Below, in pieces: positions 53,101-63,683 of a stretch of 64,000 nt of DNA. The stretch comes from Escherichia sp. ESNIH1 (lineage in GTDB: Bacteria > Pseudomonadota > Gammaproteobacteria > Enterobacterales > Enterobacteriaceae). Below the pieces are notes generated by a model. The model ran no database searches. It worked only from the letters and a program-made list of their open reading frames with translations, and had not been told where the DNA came from. Location: positions 124,001 to 188,000 of the forward strand of contig PQKR01000008.1 in NCBI GenBank assembly GCA_002918705.1. Direction: 5' to 3'. The translations under genes and the position numbers were made by a program. Within the stretch, counting starts at the first letter, position 1. The number at the start of each line of letters is the position of its first letter.

Positions 53101-54407
53101 TTACCTAGGCGGATTTGCCTGTTCATGACTTTGCGTTCTGCGGGTCTGCCAGGGATGATCTGCTTTAGGTTTGACATAGTATTTTGAGCGCAGATTTACC
53201 CGGGCCCTGTCCACACGCTCGTGAACGTTTTTTTCGCCGTCAAGAGGTATGTGTTCAGGTCCGTCGACATATTTTTCCCGGCCTAGCGCCCTGCCCTCAT
53301 ACAGGACAGCAATCTCTCCTTCAAAACTCTCACACACGGTGACAACGGAATTACGGAGCCGGTAACCGCGCCCTTCACTGCGTATCTGGAACGCACTGGT
53401 TTTGTACTGAAAAGTGAGGTTTTTTGAGAGAACACGTTTCGCCTGATAGCTGAAGATATGATTCAGCTCTTCTTCTGAATGGTGTACATCGAGGTGGGCA
53501 TTAGCAGAGCCACGGGGTGCGGTGGCAAAACGGTTATTATACGCCTCAATAAACTCCGGCAACCATGCGTTTGCCGTTTCAATATCGCTGATCCCCTGAA
53601 GGCGCAGTTCTTTTACCAGCCTGTCCTGAAGCGTCTGGTTCGCCCGCTCAACGCGACCTTTTGCCTGAGGCGTATTGGCATGAATTGGCTCTATACCCAG
53701 GGTCTTAATCGCCCGGGTAAACTGGGTCAGTTCCCCTTCCCGCTCCGGGTTATTTACGCGAAATATACTGTGCCGATCCGAATAGAGGGCCAGGGGTACC
53801 CCATGATCTGTGAGGTATCCCCGGAGCGTCTCCATATAAGCACGCGTCGTTTCCGCCGGGGCGAAGCGCAGCGCCATCAGGGCACTGGTGGCATCATCAA
53901 TAAAGACGATCAGGGTAATCGCGGACCTCGTGCCTCAAACCAGTCATGAGGAGAACTATCAATCTGGATCAGTTCGCCATAAGAAGGACGACGCATGCGC
54001 CGCTGGTAGATTCGGGCAATTTTACGCCGACGTTCACGCCACAACCCTTCCTCCACCATCCACTTTCTGAGTGTCTCTGTGGATAAAGATAAGCCGTGAA
54101 CCTCGCGCAGTTTCTCACCGGCAAGGAGGGTGGGACCGAAATCTGAATAACGCTCTTTCAGGATAGAAATAACAGCCGCTTTGAATTCAGGAGTGAATGC
54201 ATTATTGGGACGCTTCCCGCGACGGCGAGAAACCAGACCGGCAGGCCCTTCATTTCGGTACCGGTGCACCAGCCTTTTAACCTGACGAACAGATATACCC
54301 ATACGCAATGCTACCTGCTCCTGAGTAATATGCCTGTTCACAGATCCCTGAATAATCTGAAGCCTGTCGAGTTCGTTATAGCTCATTGTAACTGTCTCTT
54401 TGCGCAT
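53101..54407 (-). pseudogene. ISNCY (IS1202/ISKpn21-like) DDE transposase, frameshifted
   Basis: The N-terminal part (54407-53910) has a helix-turn-helix (ITQEQVALRMGISVRQVKRL) and the first catalytic Asp in LIQIDSSPHDWFE, then stops after RGPRLP. The C-terminal part continues in another frame from about 53925 (ITLIVFIDDATSALMALRFA) with the second Asp (ALYSDRHSIFR) and the Glu (KGRVERANQTLQDR). A single base lost within CCGCG-ATTACCC (~53920) explains the break; restoring it yields GPR-x-TLIVFIDD. All DDE residues survive, so decay is recent or the base is a sequencing error. Confidence 0.85.
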
Positions 54408-54468
54408 GAAAAATATCCCCGAAAAATCGACGGGGACATTTTAGAATGGTTTAAAGGGGGACATTACA
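53101..54468 (-). mobile_element. ISNCY-family insertion sequence, probably incomplete
   Basis: The right side, upstream of the transposase, carries GGGGACATT (54432-54440) and GGGGGACATTACA (54456-54468). On the minus strand this reads TGTAATGTCCCCC, a plausible terminal repeat. No matching end was found in the 322 bp left of the transposase stop, so the left boundary is set at the gene end and the element may be truncated. Confidence 0.55.
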
Positions 54469-54538
54469 GCTTGGCGTTAACACGCCACGGCTATTCTACT
54501 GCGTCTGCTTTCCACCTGTTGCGGCGCGCCTCGCAGGG

Positions 54539-55642
54539 TCAGGACTTAAACAGGTTCTTAAGCGTGTGAGGCTGGCAGCGGAGATACTGGCTGGCTGCCC
54601 GCACCTGCGCGCCGAGCGTTGCCGCGGCATGCCAGGGCCAGCGCGGATCGTACAGCGCCGTGCGCGCAATACCGATGATATCTGCATCGCCGCTCGCGAC
54701 AATGGCCTCCGCGTGTTGCGGTTCGGTGATCAAGCCAACGGCCACAACCGGAATATTCACAGCGGACTTCACGGCTCTTGCTAATGGAACCTGATAGCCG
54801 GGATAAACATCGATTTTTTGATCGGGATGAAGCCCACCGCTAGAGACATGAATGGCATCAACACCGCGCGCTTCAAGCATTTTTGCAAACGCCACGGCCT
54901 CTTCGATATCGAATCCGCCCTCAACCCAATCCGTTGCGGAGATGCGCACGCTGATCGCTTTTTCTGCCGGGAAGGCTTCACGAACCACGTCAAAAATTTC
55001 CAGCGGGAATCTGGCGCGGTTCTCCAGCGAGCCGCCGTACTCATCGGTACGCTGGTTTGATAACGGCGACAGGAACTGATGCAGCAGATAACCATGCGCG
55101 GCGTGAATTTGAATCAGATCGATGCCCAGTTTGGCAGCGCGTTTCGCGGCATTGGCAAACTGGGTGCGGATCTCATCTAGTCCGGCGCTATCCAGGGCTG
55201 TGGGGAGCGTATAGCCCGTAGTGTAGGGAACAGCGGAGGGGGCTAACGTTTGCCAGCCGCCTTGCTGATCAGGCGGGATTTGCCCCTGTTTATCCCAGGG
55301 TTTGTAGGTTGATGCTTTTCTGCCTGCATGGGCCAGCTGGATCGCAATAGGCATATCCGACCATTTACGAATTGCATCAAGAACGCGGGCCATCGCTGCC
55401 TCAGATTTATCATCATAGAGACCGACGTCGGCAAAGGTGATGCGTCCTTCAGGCGAGACCGCTGTGGCTTCAATCGTCAGCAATCCGGCACCGGATTGCG
55501 ACAGCTGTCCCAGATGCATCGTGTGCCAGTCGGTCATGCACCCCTCTTCAGCGGAGTATTGGCACATAGGAGCAATGACGATCCGGTTTTCAATCTCCAG
55601 ATTTCTGATGCGTAGCGGTGTAAATAGCGTTGGTTGAGACAT
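54539..55642 (-). CDS. Old Yellow Enzyme-family NADH:flavin oxidoreductase (YqjM/XenA type)
   Basis: A 367-residue FMN-dependent ene-reductase. The redox-tuning Cys of the YqjM/XenA subgroup is C27 (IAPMCQYSAEEG), the active-site HAAHGYLLHQFLSP and the FMN-phosphate region DADIIGIARTALYDPRWPWHA (in two parts: DADIIGIARTAL / YDPRWPWHA) are present. The start ATG 55642 gives MSQPTLFTPLRIRNLEIENR. Such enzymes reduce activated C=C bonds and nitro-compounds. It sits between the transposase and ptsG, outside any obvious operon. Confidence 0.9.
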   Translation of the reverse strand: MSQPTLFTPLRIRNLEIENRIVIAPMCQYSAEEGCMTDWHTMHLGQLSQSGAGLLTIEATAVSPEGRITFADVGLYDDKSEAAMARVLDAIRKWSDMPIAIQLAHAGRKASTYKPWDKQGQIPPDQQGGWQTLAPSAVPYTTGYTLPTALDSAGLDEIRTQFANAAKRAAKLGIDLIQIHAAHGYLLHQFLSPLSNQRTDEYGGSLENRARFPLEIFDVVREAFPAEKAISVRISATDWVEGGFDIEEAVAFAKMLEARGVDAIHVSSGGLHPDQKIDVYPGYQVPLARAVKSAVNIPVVAVGLITEPQHAEAIVASGDADIIGIARTALYDPRWPWHAAATLGAQVRAASQYLRCQPHTLKNLFKS

Positions 55643-55754
55643 ACAAATTACTCTCTGTTTCAGCATTAGACAGGTATGAAAAGCTTAGCCTCCATTTATT
55701 ACTTATCATAGTGATTACGCTTTAAGGGCATGAATTAGCAAAGGGTAAGCAATA

Positions 55755-55778
55755 AAAAAGGGAGCCTTACGGCTCCCT
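55755..55778 (-). terminator. Rho-independent terminator of ptsG
   Basis: Arms GGGAGCC (55761-55767) and GGCTCCC (55772-55778) with a 4-base loop. On the minus strand they are followed by TTTTTT (55760-55755). It lies 20 bases past the ptsG stop. Confidence 0.92.
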
Positions 55779-55798
55779 CAGTCTCCCCAGACTGCAAT

Positions 55799-57232
55799 TT
55801 AGCTGTTGCGGATGTACTCATCCATTTCGGTTTTCAGGTTATCGGATTTAGTACCGAAAATAGCCTGAACGCCCGAACCTGCAACCACCACACCCGCTGC
55901 ACCCAGTTTCTTCAGGCCAGCCTGGTCAACCTTCGCCACGTCGGCCACGCTTACGCGCAGACGGGTAATACAGGCGTCAAGGTTAGTGATGTTTTCTTTA
56001 CCACCGAAGGCGGAGACCAGTGCCGGAGCCATCTCGCTGGTCGCGCCAGCTTTAGTGTCTTCGGTTGCGTCTTCACGACCCGGAGTTTTCAGATCCAGCG
56101 CTTTAATCATCACACGGAACACGGTGTAGTAGATTGCCGCATAGCACAGGCCCACTACCGGGAACAGCCACAGTTTGCTGCCGTTACCGCTCAGCACGAT
56201 GAAGTCGATCAGACCGTGCGAGAAGGAGGTCCCGTCACGCATACCCAGCAGGATACAGATCGGGAAGGCCAGACCTGCCAGAACCGCGTGGATTGCGTAG
56301 AGGATCGGCGCAACGAACATGAAGGAGAACTCGATCGGCTCGGTGATACCGGTCAGGAACGAGGTCAGCGCGGCGGAGATCATGATACCGCCCACTTTGG
56401 CACGGTTTTCCGGTTTCGCAGAGTGCCAGATGGCAATCGCAGCAGCCGGCAGGCCGTACATTTTGAACAGGAAGCCACCGGAGAGTTTACCTGCGGTCGG
56501 GTCGCCTGCCATGTAGCGCGGGATATCGCCGTGGAAGACCTGGCCTGCGGCATTGGTGTATTCACCAATCTGCATCTGGAAAGGAACGTTCCAGATGTGG
56601 TGCAGACCAAACGGTACCAGGCAGCGCTCAATGAAGCCGTAGATACCAAACGCCACAACCGGGTTCTGGTAAGCAGCCCACTGGGAGAAGGTCTGGATAG
56701 CCGTACCGATCGGCGGCCAAATGAAGGAGAGGATCACGCCCATAAAGATCGCCGCCAGACCAGAGATGATCGGCACGAAACGCTTACCGGCGAAGAAGCC
56801 CAGATACTCAGGGAGCTTGATGCGGTAGAAGCGGTTGAACATATAGGCGGCAATCGCACCGGAGATGATCCCGCCGAGAACACCGGTATCCGCCAGGTGT
56901 TTCGCCGCGATCTCTTCCGCAGGCAGATGCAGCACCAGCGGCGCAACCACGGCCATCGTTTTCACCATGATGCCGTAGGCAACCACTGCGGCCAGCGCAG
57001 ACACGCCGTCGTTATTTGTGAAGCCAAGCGCAACACCGATAGCGAAAATCAGAGGCATATTGGCAAAAACGGAACCGCCCGCTTCTGCCATAACGTGGGA
57101 AACCACTTCTGGTAGCCAGGTAAAGTTTGCCGAACCGACGCCAAGCAGGATACCTGCGATGGGCAGTACGGAAACGGGCAGCATCAGTGATTTACCGACC
57201 TTTTGCAGGTTAGCAAATGCATTCTTAAACAT
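55799..57232 (-). CDS. ptsG: Glucose-specific PTS permease EIICB-Glc
   Basis: A 477-residue inner-membrane permease that imports and phosphorylates glucose with phosphate from EIIA-Glc. The EIIC domain (~1-385, ~10 helices) includes [20 protein letters not shown]. The EIIB domain (~400-477) has the phospho-cysteine C421 ([13 protein letters not shown]). ATG 57232 gives [20 protein letters not shown], the E. coli start and length; an upstream frame adds 15 unrelated residues. The leader keeps the SgrS pairing site, and the promoter region has Mlc and CRP sites. Confidence 0.98.
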   Translation of the reverse strand: MFKNAFANLQKVGKSLMLPVSVLPIAGILLGVGSANFTWLPEVVSHVMAEAGGSVFANMPLIFAIGVALGFTNNDGVSALAAVVAYGIMVKTMAVVAPLVLHLPAEEIAAKHLADTGVLGGIISGAIAAYMFNRFYRIKLPEYLGFFAGKRFVPIISGLAAIFMGVILSFIWPPIGTAIQTFSQWAAYQNPVVAFGIYGFIERCLVPFGLHHIWNVPFQMQIGEYTNAAGQVFHGDIPRYMAGDPTAGKLSGGFLFKMYGLPAAAIAIWHSAKPENRAKVGGIMISAALTSFLTGITEPIEFSFMFVAPILYAIHAVLAGLAFPICILLGMRDGTSFSHGLIDFIVLSGNGSKLWLFPVVGLCYAAIYYTVFRVMIKALDLKTPGREDATEDTKAGATSEMAPALVSAFGGKENITNLDACITRLRVSVADVAKVDQAGLKKLGAAGVVVAGSGVQAIFGTKSDNLKTEMDEYIRNS

Positions 57233-57262
57233 AATTGAGAGTGCTCCTGAGTATTTGTGCTT
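57233..57262 (-). promoter_or_regulatory. ptsG ribosome site and SgrS pairing region
   Basis: On the minus strand the leader reads AATACTCAGGAGCACTC and ends next to the ATG. It contains the AGGAG ribosome site and is the segment paired by the small RNA SgrS in E. coli, where it blocks translation and triggers decay during glucose-phosphate stress. Conservation is seen; the sgrS gene is not in this window. Confidence 0.7.
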
Positions 57263-57330
57263 TTTGTACGTTTTCACGCATTGGCGCGGGGGGAGAACCG
57301 CACTTTAATCAGAGCATCTAAGTGCCCTTT

Positions 57331-57389
57331 ATTTATTACACAGAGTAAAATAAATCATCCCAAGTTTGTTTGACCGCTATCACGTTTCA
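57331..57389 (-). promoter_or_regulatory. ptsG promoter region: Mlc operator and CRP site
   Basis: TTTATTACACAGAGTAAAAT (57332-57351) matches the Mlc operator known at the E. coli ptsG start site. TTTGA-N6-TCACG (57369-57384) matches the ptsG CRP site in form (CGTGA-N6-TCAAA on the transcribed strand). Both are in the expected order upstream of the gene. Confidence 0.75.
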
Positions 57390-57446
57390 AAACGCGGCCG
57401 CTTCAAAACTTTCACATATTTACAAAAACGCGGCCTGAAAGTACCA

Positions 57447-57479
57447 AAAATGCGACTCACCGCCAAGTTTATGGCGGTG
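57447..57479 (-). terminator. Terminator of the fabF-side operon after ycfH
   Basis: CACCGCC (57458-57464) / GGCGGTG (57473-57479) form a 7-bp stem. On the minus strand it is followed by AGTCGCATTTTTGG. It lies ~50 bases past the ycfH stop. Confidence 0.7.
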
Positions 57480-57526
57480 CACTCTACTCGCATTGTCAAT
57501 TAATTACGAGCCTTAAAAAAACAGGT

Positions 57527-58324
57527 TTATCGGCGGGATTGCAGGCGCGCGGGATCGATATGGAACAGGGTGGCGAAGTTTTGCGTGGTCTGCTGCGCCA
57601 GCTCTTCCAGCGATACGCCTTTCAGCACCGCCATGTACTCCGCAACATCACGGGTCATCGCAGGCTGGTTCTCTTTGCCCCGGTGCGGGACCGGTGCCAG
57701 ATAGGGTGAATCCGTCTCCACCAGCATTCTGTCCAGCGGCACGTAGCGTGCAGCGTCGCGCAGCTGTTCAGCGTTACGGAAGGTAACAATGCCAGAAAAC
57801 GAAATATAGAAGCCCATATCCAGCAGCTTACCTGCCGTTTCTCTGTCTTCTGTGAAACAGTGTAGTACGCCACCGCAATCCGTCACCTTTTCCTCAGCCA
57901 GAATTGCCAGCGTATCTTCGCGGGCATCGCGGGTGTGGACAATCACCGGCTTGTTCAACTCGCGACCGATGCGGATATGGTTGCGGAACGACGCTTGCTG
58001 AATGGGTTTGGTTTCCGGGGTATAGAAGTAATCCAGTCCGGTTTCGCCCATTGCTACAACGCCCTCCTCTGCCGCCAGAGTGCGCAGCTCCTCAACGTCA
58101 TACATCTCATCCTGATTCAGGGGATGTACGCCGCAGGAGAAGGCAACGTTGTCACGATTGCCCACCAGCTCGCGCATGGCGCGGTAGCCTGGCAGCGTGG
58201 TAGCGACGGCGAGGCAGAACTTAACGTCGCGGGCGGCCGCTTTGGCCAGCACGTCGTCTACATCCCGATGCAGGGATTGATAATCAAGGCCATCAAGATG
58301 GCAGTGGGAGTCGACTAAAAACAT
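57527..58324 (-). CDS. ycfH: TatD-family metal-dependent hydrolase YcfH
   Basis: A 265-residue TIM-barrel hydrolase of the TatD family (amidohydrolase superfamily; DNase-like activity is known for relatives). Metal ligands are visible as H7-x-H9 (DSHCHLDGL), E in GETGLDYFY, H in VIVHTRDA, H in GVLHCFTED and D in VETDSPYLAP. Length equals E. coli YcfH. It is the last gene of the pabC-mltG-tmk-holB-ycfH run, 10 bases after holB. Confidence 0.95.
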   Translation of the reverse strand: MFLVDSHCHLDGLDYQSLHRDVDDVLAKAAARDVKFCLAVATTLPGYRAMRELVGNRDNVAFSCGVHPLNQDEMYDVEELRTLAAEEGVVAMGETGLDYFYTPETKPIQQASFRNHIRIGRELNKPVIVHTRDAREDTLAILAEEKVTDCGGVLHCFTEDRETAGKLLDMGFYISFSGIVTFRNAEQLRDAARYVPLDRMLVETDSPYLAPVPHRGKENQPAMTRDVAEYMAVLKGVSLEELAQQTTQNFATLFHIDPARLQSRR

Positions 58325-58334
58325 AATGTCTCTC

Positions 58335-59339
58335 TTAAAGATGGGATACAGGCAGCACGGCGTCGGGTTGCAGCCAGTGCTCCTGGCTCAGGAGGAAATC
58401 GGTTAACAGCAGTTCGCGATTAACGCCGGTGACGGTCAACAGCTGCTCCCGGCAGGTAAAGATCGCTGCCAGGATGGCCCGTAGACGCGCAGGCGCAATA
58501 ATTTTAGCCAGCCGGGTGACCAGTGGACGGGCATCGGCATTGCCAATCAGCGTTGCCCCCTGCTGAATTTTCATCGCGTCGAGATAGAGCGAAGCCAGCC
58601 AGTGGAGACGATCGGCCACGCTGTCGTGGTTCAGTACAGGCAGCAGAGAGAGCCAGTCACCGCTGCTCAGCGCCGCATCGACAGCGGTACACAGCGTCTG
58701 ACGCTGCGCCCAGGCGTCGGTAGAGAGCAGAATTTGCGCTGCGCCCGGCGCGCCGCCGCAGAGTCGCAGGGCCGTCAGGATCGCCTCGGGCGTCGCCTGA
58801 ACCTCACGCGCCAGCCAGGCGCAGGCATAGCGCTCTTCGGGTGGTGCCAGGTGATGCAGACGACAGCGGCTGCGCAGGGTAGCCAGCAGACGGGCGGGCT
58901 CGCGACAAGCGAGGAAGAACCAGGTATTCGCTGGCGGCTCCTCCAGGGTTTTCAGCAGGGCGTTGGCGGCGGCCTCGGTCAGTCGGGCCGCGTCGCTGAC
59001 CCAAACCACCTTCGCGCCGCCCAGTCGGGCGTGCTCGTAGAGCTTCTCGCTCACCTCGCGCACCGCGTCGATGCCCAGCGTGCTTTTGCCCTTCTCTGGC
59101 TCCAGCACGTAGTAATCCGGGTGGGTCCCGGCCTGCATCAGCTGGCAGCCGCGACAGCGACCGCAGCTTTTATGCCCGTCGGGCTGCTGGCAGAGCAGAT
59201 AGCGCGTCAGGGCATAGATTAAGGCTTCATCGCCCATGCCGGGCAGAGCGTGGATCAGTAGCGCATGGTGTCCGCGTCCGGCCTGATAGCTGGCAACCAG
59301 GCGTTCAAAGTCCGGGCGTAACCACGGATACCATTTCAT
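58335..59339 (-). CDS. holB: DNA polymerase III delta' subunit HolB
   Basis: A 334-residue clamp-loader subunit. The AAA+ fold has a degenerate P-loop ([12 protein letters not shown]), as in E. coli delta', which does not hydrolyse ATP. The four-cysteine zinc module [16 protein letters not shown] is at ~50-65, and the SRC motif (LRSRCRLH), which supplies the arginine finger, is present. The C-terminal collar domain is more diverged. It overlaps tmk by 4 bases (ATGA). Confidence 0.96.
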   Translation of the reverse strand: MKWYPWLRPDFERLVASYQAGRGHHALLIHALPGMGDEALIYALTRYLLCQQPDGHKSCGRCRGCQLMQAGTHPDYYVLEPEKGKSTLGIDAVREVSEKLYEHARLGGAKVVWVSDAARLTEAAANALLKTLEEPPANTWFFLACREPARLLATLRSRCRLHHLAPPEERYACAWLAREVQATPEAILTALRLCGGAPGAAQILLSTDAWAQRQTLCTAVDAALSSGDWLSLLPVLNHDSVADRLHWLASLYLDAMKIQQGATLIGNADARPLVTRLAKIIAPARLRAILAAIFTCREQLLTVTGVNRELLLTDFLLSQEHWLQPDAVLPVSHL

Positions 59340-59977
59340 GCGCCCTGCTCCTGCACCCAGGCGGTGACCGTCTGGCGAATATCACTCATCACCTCGTCGA
59401 GGGATCGGGTAGCGTCAATGGTTTTGATCCGCGGATCGGCAGCGGCAAGCTCCAGATAACGGGCGCGGGCGCGATGGAAGAAGTCGTAGGACTCCTGCTC
59501 AATGCGGTCCAGCTCGCCGCGGGCGCGGGCGCGTTTCAGGCCCACTTCCGGCTCTACGTCGAGATAGAGCGTCAGGTCCGGACGGAATTCGCCTAATACG
59601 GTATCGCGCAGCGTAGCCAGCATATGGGCATCAATGCCGCGTCCGCCGCCCTGGTAGGCCTGAGTCGAAAGATCGTGGCGATCGCCAATTACCCAGCAGC
59701 CGCGGGCCAGTGCGGGCTTGATCACCGTCTCCACCAGCTGGACGCGGGCAGCATAGAACATCAGCACTTCGGCTTTGTCAGTGATTACCTCATCGCCAAC
59801 GGATTTGATATCCAGCACCAGGCTGCGCAGCTTCTCAGCCAGCTGTGTGCCGCCCGGCTCGCGGGTGAAGATCATCTCGCCAACGCCAAGCTGGGTCAGC
59901 GTCTCCACGACGGTATCGCGGGCGGTGGTCTTTCCGGCCCCTTCCAGCCCTTCGATAACGATGTATTTACTGGCCAT
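59336..59977 (-). CDS. tmk: Thymidylate kinase Tmk
   Basis: A 213-residue kinase converting dTMP to dTDP. The P-loop reads [10 protein letters not shown] (~8-17), the DRX motif is [19 protein letters not shown], and the LID region with its basic residues is near [20 protein letters not shown]. This matches the E. coli-type (class II) enzyme, in which the LID supplies the catalytic Arg. Its start overlaps the mltG end by 11 bases, and its stop overlaps the holB start. Confidence 0.97.
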   Translation of the reverse strand: MASKYIVIEGLEGAGKTTARDTVVETLTQLGVGEMIFTREPGGTQLAEKLRSLVLDIKSVGDEVITDKAEVLMFYAARVQLVETVIKPALARGCWVIGDRHDLSTQAYQGGGRGIDAHMLATLRDTVLGEFRPDLTLYLDVEPEVGLKRARARGELDRIEQESYDFFHRARARYLELAAADPRIKTIDATRSLDEVMSDIRQTVTAWVQEQGA

Positions 59978-60989
59978 TTTTTTCCTTAAGCACTTTCAGA
60001 TAGTCCTGCACCGCGCGGTTGTGGCTGATAAGGTTAGTGGTAAAGGTATGTCCCCCTTTGCCGTCAGCAACAAAATAGAGATACGGCGTCTTAGCCGGAT
60101 GCGCAGCGGCGCGCAGCGATGCTTCGCTCGGGATAGCAATCGGTCCCGGCGGCAGGCCGCTGATGGTATAGGTATTATACGCCGTCGGCGTCTCCAGATC
60201 GCTACGGCTAATTTTGCCGCTGTAGCGCTCCCCCATACCGTAAATAACGGTGGGATCGGTTTGCAAGCGCATGCCGGTACGCAGGCGATTGATAAAGACC
60301 GAGGCGACCTGATCCCGCTCGCTGGCGACCGCCGTCTCTTTTTCAATAATCGAGGCCATCGTCACCAGCTGGTTTTGATCTTTATACGGCAAGCCCTCCA
60401 CCCGTCCTTCCCAGGCAGCATTCACCGCAGCGACCATCTTATCATGGGCGCGTTTGAGCATCGCAATGTCGGTGGTATTGGCGGTGTAGAGCCAGGTATC
60501 GGGCCAGAACCAGCCCTCAATCCACTCAGGATGCTCAAACTTGAGCACCTCCGCCACCGTGGCGTAGCTGTCGTCTTTCAGCGTGTGCTGAATATAGGGT
60601 GCGGCCCGGAGCTGCTTCAGAAAGTCGCTGAGACGCATTCCCTCTACCAGACGCAGCGGGAACTGTGCCTCTTTACCGCTCTCCAGCAGGCGCAGCATGT
60701 CGCGCACCGTCATATCCGGGGTAAAGCGGTAGGTCCCGGCTTTAAAGTGGGAGAGATCCGGCTCGACGCGCAGCAGCCACTGGAACACGCGAGGGCGATT
60801 GATAATCTTCTCACTATAAAGCTGGGTTCCCAGCGCCTGACGGCCAGTACCGGCTTTCAGGGTAAAGATGGTCTCTGCGTTAATCAGCAGCTTGCTCTCC
60901 GCCAGCTGGCGAACTTTCCAGTAACCTGCCCCGGCAGCAATGCCCAACGCCACCAGCAGGAGTAAAACAAAACGAAACATTTTCTTCAT
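59967..60989 (-). CDS. mltG: Endolytic murein transglycosylase MltG (YceG)
   Basis: A 340-residue inner-membrane protein that cleaves nascent glycan strands and sets their length. One N-terminal membrane helix (~4-22, [20 protein letters not shown]), a LysM-like region, then the YceG domain with the catalytic Glu in [20 protein letters not shown] and the substrate motif [18 protein letters not shown]. It overlaps pabC by 4 bases and tmk by 11, so the operon is tightly coupled. Confidence 0.96.
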   Translation of the reverse strand: MKKMFRFVLLLLVALGIAAGAGYWKVRQLAESKLLINAETIFTLKAGTGRQALGTQLYSEKIINRPRVFQWLLRVEPDLSHFKAGTYRFTPDMTVRDMLRLLESGKEAQFPLRLVEGMRLSDFLKQLRAAPYIQHTLKDDSYATVAEVLKFEHPEWIEGWFWPDTWLYTANTTDIAMLKRAHDKMVAAVNAAWEGRVEGLPYKDQNQLVTMASIIEKETAVASERDQVASVFINRLRTGMRLQTDPTVIYGMGERYSGKISRSDLETPTAYNTYTISGLPPGPIAIPSEASLRAAAHPAKTPYLYFVADGKGGHTFTTNLISHNRAVQDYLKVLKEKNGQ

Positions 60990-61801
60990 GACGAGATCGC
61001 ACGCTCACAAAGGGGAGATAAAAAGGAATACAGCGTACGGGATCTCCATTCCCACTCGCCGCAGGCATTAACCGGCACCACCGGCATCAGCGCGTTGCAG
61101 ATCAGCACCTCATCAGCCTCTGCCAGCGCCCTGGGCCGTGCGGCAACGTCGGCAATCGTAAAATCTGAAGCGACCAGCCGGTCGATAATAAACTGACGCA
61201 TAATGCCCTTCACGCCTGCCTGGTCAAGGCGTGGCGTAAATACCGTCATGCCCTGACGCCAGAATAAATTCGCGGCACAGCATTCCGTAAGCAACCCGTC
61301 GCTGTCAAGAACCAGCGCTTCGTCGCCTGCCGTCTGCTCAAGATGAGTACGGATCAGCACCTGCTCAAGACGATTGAGATGCTTTAATCCCGCCAGGTGG
61401 GGATTACGTCCTAGCCGGATGGGACTGAGCGCAAGGGTAACGCCCTCCCGTTGCCAGCGGGCATAGTGCGCAGGGGGCGCTGACAGGCTCAGAATGCGCG
61501 TTGGCGTCTGGCAGCCAGAAGCGCTATAGCCGCGCCCGCCCGCGCCCCGGGTGATGATGACTTTCAGCACGCCCGTCTGTTGGCGGCTGGCCAGAGCGAT
61601 CATCTCCTGTTCGAGGATGACCCAGTCGGTAAACGGGATAAACAATCGCTCACAGGCTTCGCGCAGGCGCGTAAGATGGGCTGGCAGCAGCTGAACCAGG
61701 CCGGTCTGAACCCGGGCGGTAGTAAAACAGCCGTCGCCGAACTGTACTGCCCTGTCGTTTGCCGCCAGCGTCTGCTGTTGACAGCCATTTATCAAGAACA
61801 T
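60986..61801 (-). CDS. pabC: 4-amino-4-deoxychorismate lyase PabC
   Basis: A 271-residue fold-type IV PLP enzyme that releases p-aminobenzoate and pyruvate in folate synthesis. The PLP Lys is K140 ([16 protein letters not shown]). The N-terminal [20 protein letters not shown] and FGDGCFTT motif match E. coli PabC, which is 269 residues. It lies between fabF and mltG as in E. coli; a 134-bp gap and a terminator hairpin separate it from fabF. Confidence 0.95.
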   Translation of the reverse strand: MFLINGCQQQTLAANDRAVQFGDGCFTTARVQTGLVQLLPAHLTRLREACERLFIPFTDWVILEQEMIALASRQQTGVLKVIITRGAGGRGYSASGCQTPTRILSLSAPPAHYARWQREGVTLALSPIRLGRNPHLAGLKHLNRLEQVLIRTHLEQTAGDEALVLDSDGLLTECCAANLFWRQGMTVFTPRLDQAGVKGIMRQFIIDRLVASDFTIADVAARPRALAEADEVLICNALMPVVPVNACGEWEWRSRTLYSFLSPLCERAISS

Positions 61802-61899
61802 AGCGGCTCCTGTGTGAGTGACCGGATAGTCTGGCAGGATGCGAAACGCAGGACAAGCGGAGAAAGCTGAATTGAAAGGGAAAAGGTGCGGAACAGACG

Positions 61900-61927
61900 G
61901 ACCGGGCAGCGCAGAGGCTACCCGGTC
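61900..61927 (-). terminator. Hairpin after fabF
   Basis: GACCGGG (61900-61906) and CCCGGTC (61921-61927) form a 7-bp stem with a 14-base loop just past the fabF stop. On the minus strand the following sequence (CGTCTGTTCC) is only mildly T-rich, so read-through into pabC is likely. Confidence 0.6.
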
Positions 61928-61935
61928 ATACGGCG

Positions 61936-63231
<1,296 letters not shown>

Positions 63232-63232
63232 T

Positions 63233-63254
63233 CAGGCGGTCGAATGACCGCCTG
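63233..63254 (-). terminator. Hairpin between acpP and fabF (attenuating terminator)
   Basis: CAGGCGGTC (63233-63241) / GACCGCCTG (63246-63254), a 9-bp stem with a 4-base loop. On the minus strand it is followed by AGTTTTATCTTTTTC. This would reduce fabF relative to the very abundant acpP transcript. Confidence 0.75.
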
Positions 63255-63265
63255 GAGATGTTCAC

Positions 63266-63505
63266 TTACGCCTGGTGACCGTTGATGTAATCAATGGCAG
63301 CCTGAACGGTAGTGATCTTCTCAGCTTCTTCGTCCGGAATCTCAGTATCAAACTCTTCTTCCAGAGCCATTACCAGCTCAACGGTGTCAAGAGAATCCGC
63401 GCCCAGATCGTCAACGAAAGAAGCATTGTTAGTCACTTCTTCCTGCTTAACGCCCAGCTGCTCGCCAATAATTTTCTTAACGCGTTCTTCGATAGTGGTG
63501 CTCAT
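63266..63505 (-). CDS. acpP: Acyl carrier protein AcpP
   Basis: A 79-codon acidic four-helix protein that carries fatty-acyl chains on 4'-phosphopantetheine. The attachment serine is S38 ([19 protein letters not shown]), numbering from Met. Almost identical to E. coli AcpP but one residue longer: the N-terminus is MSTTIEERV, where E. coli has MSTIEERV, and FVDDLGADS replaces FVEDLGADS. It lies between fabG and fabF, as in all enterics. Confidence 0.98.
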   Translation of the reverse strand: MSTTIEERVKKIIGEQLGVKQEEVTNNASFVDDLGADSLDTVELVMALEEEFDTEIPDEEAEKITTVQAAIDYINGHQA

Positions 63506-63683
63506 ACTCTTAAATTTCCTATCAAAACTCGCTTTCGCGATGGTTTTCGTAGTGTATAAAATGTTGAAAAATTTGCAACTAAATCCCGGCAGGTCTTACC
63601 ACGATTTTGCGCTATTCTGAGGCCTTTTGCCCTAATAACGCAAATAAAATTATTCCCATATGGTGCTTTAGGAAATAACGTGG

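Noticed and set aside
53910..53930. Programmed ribosomal frameshift in the transposase
   Set aside because: No slippery heptamer or downstream pseudoknot was seen at the junction, and IS1202-type elements normally encode the transposase in one frame; a base loss is simpler.
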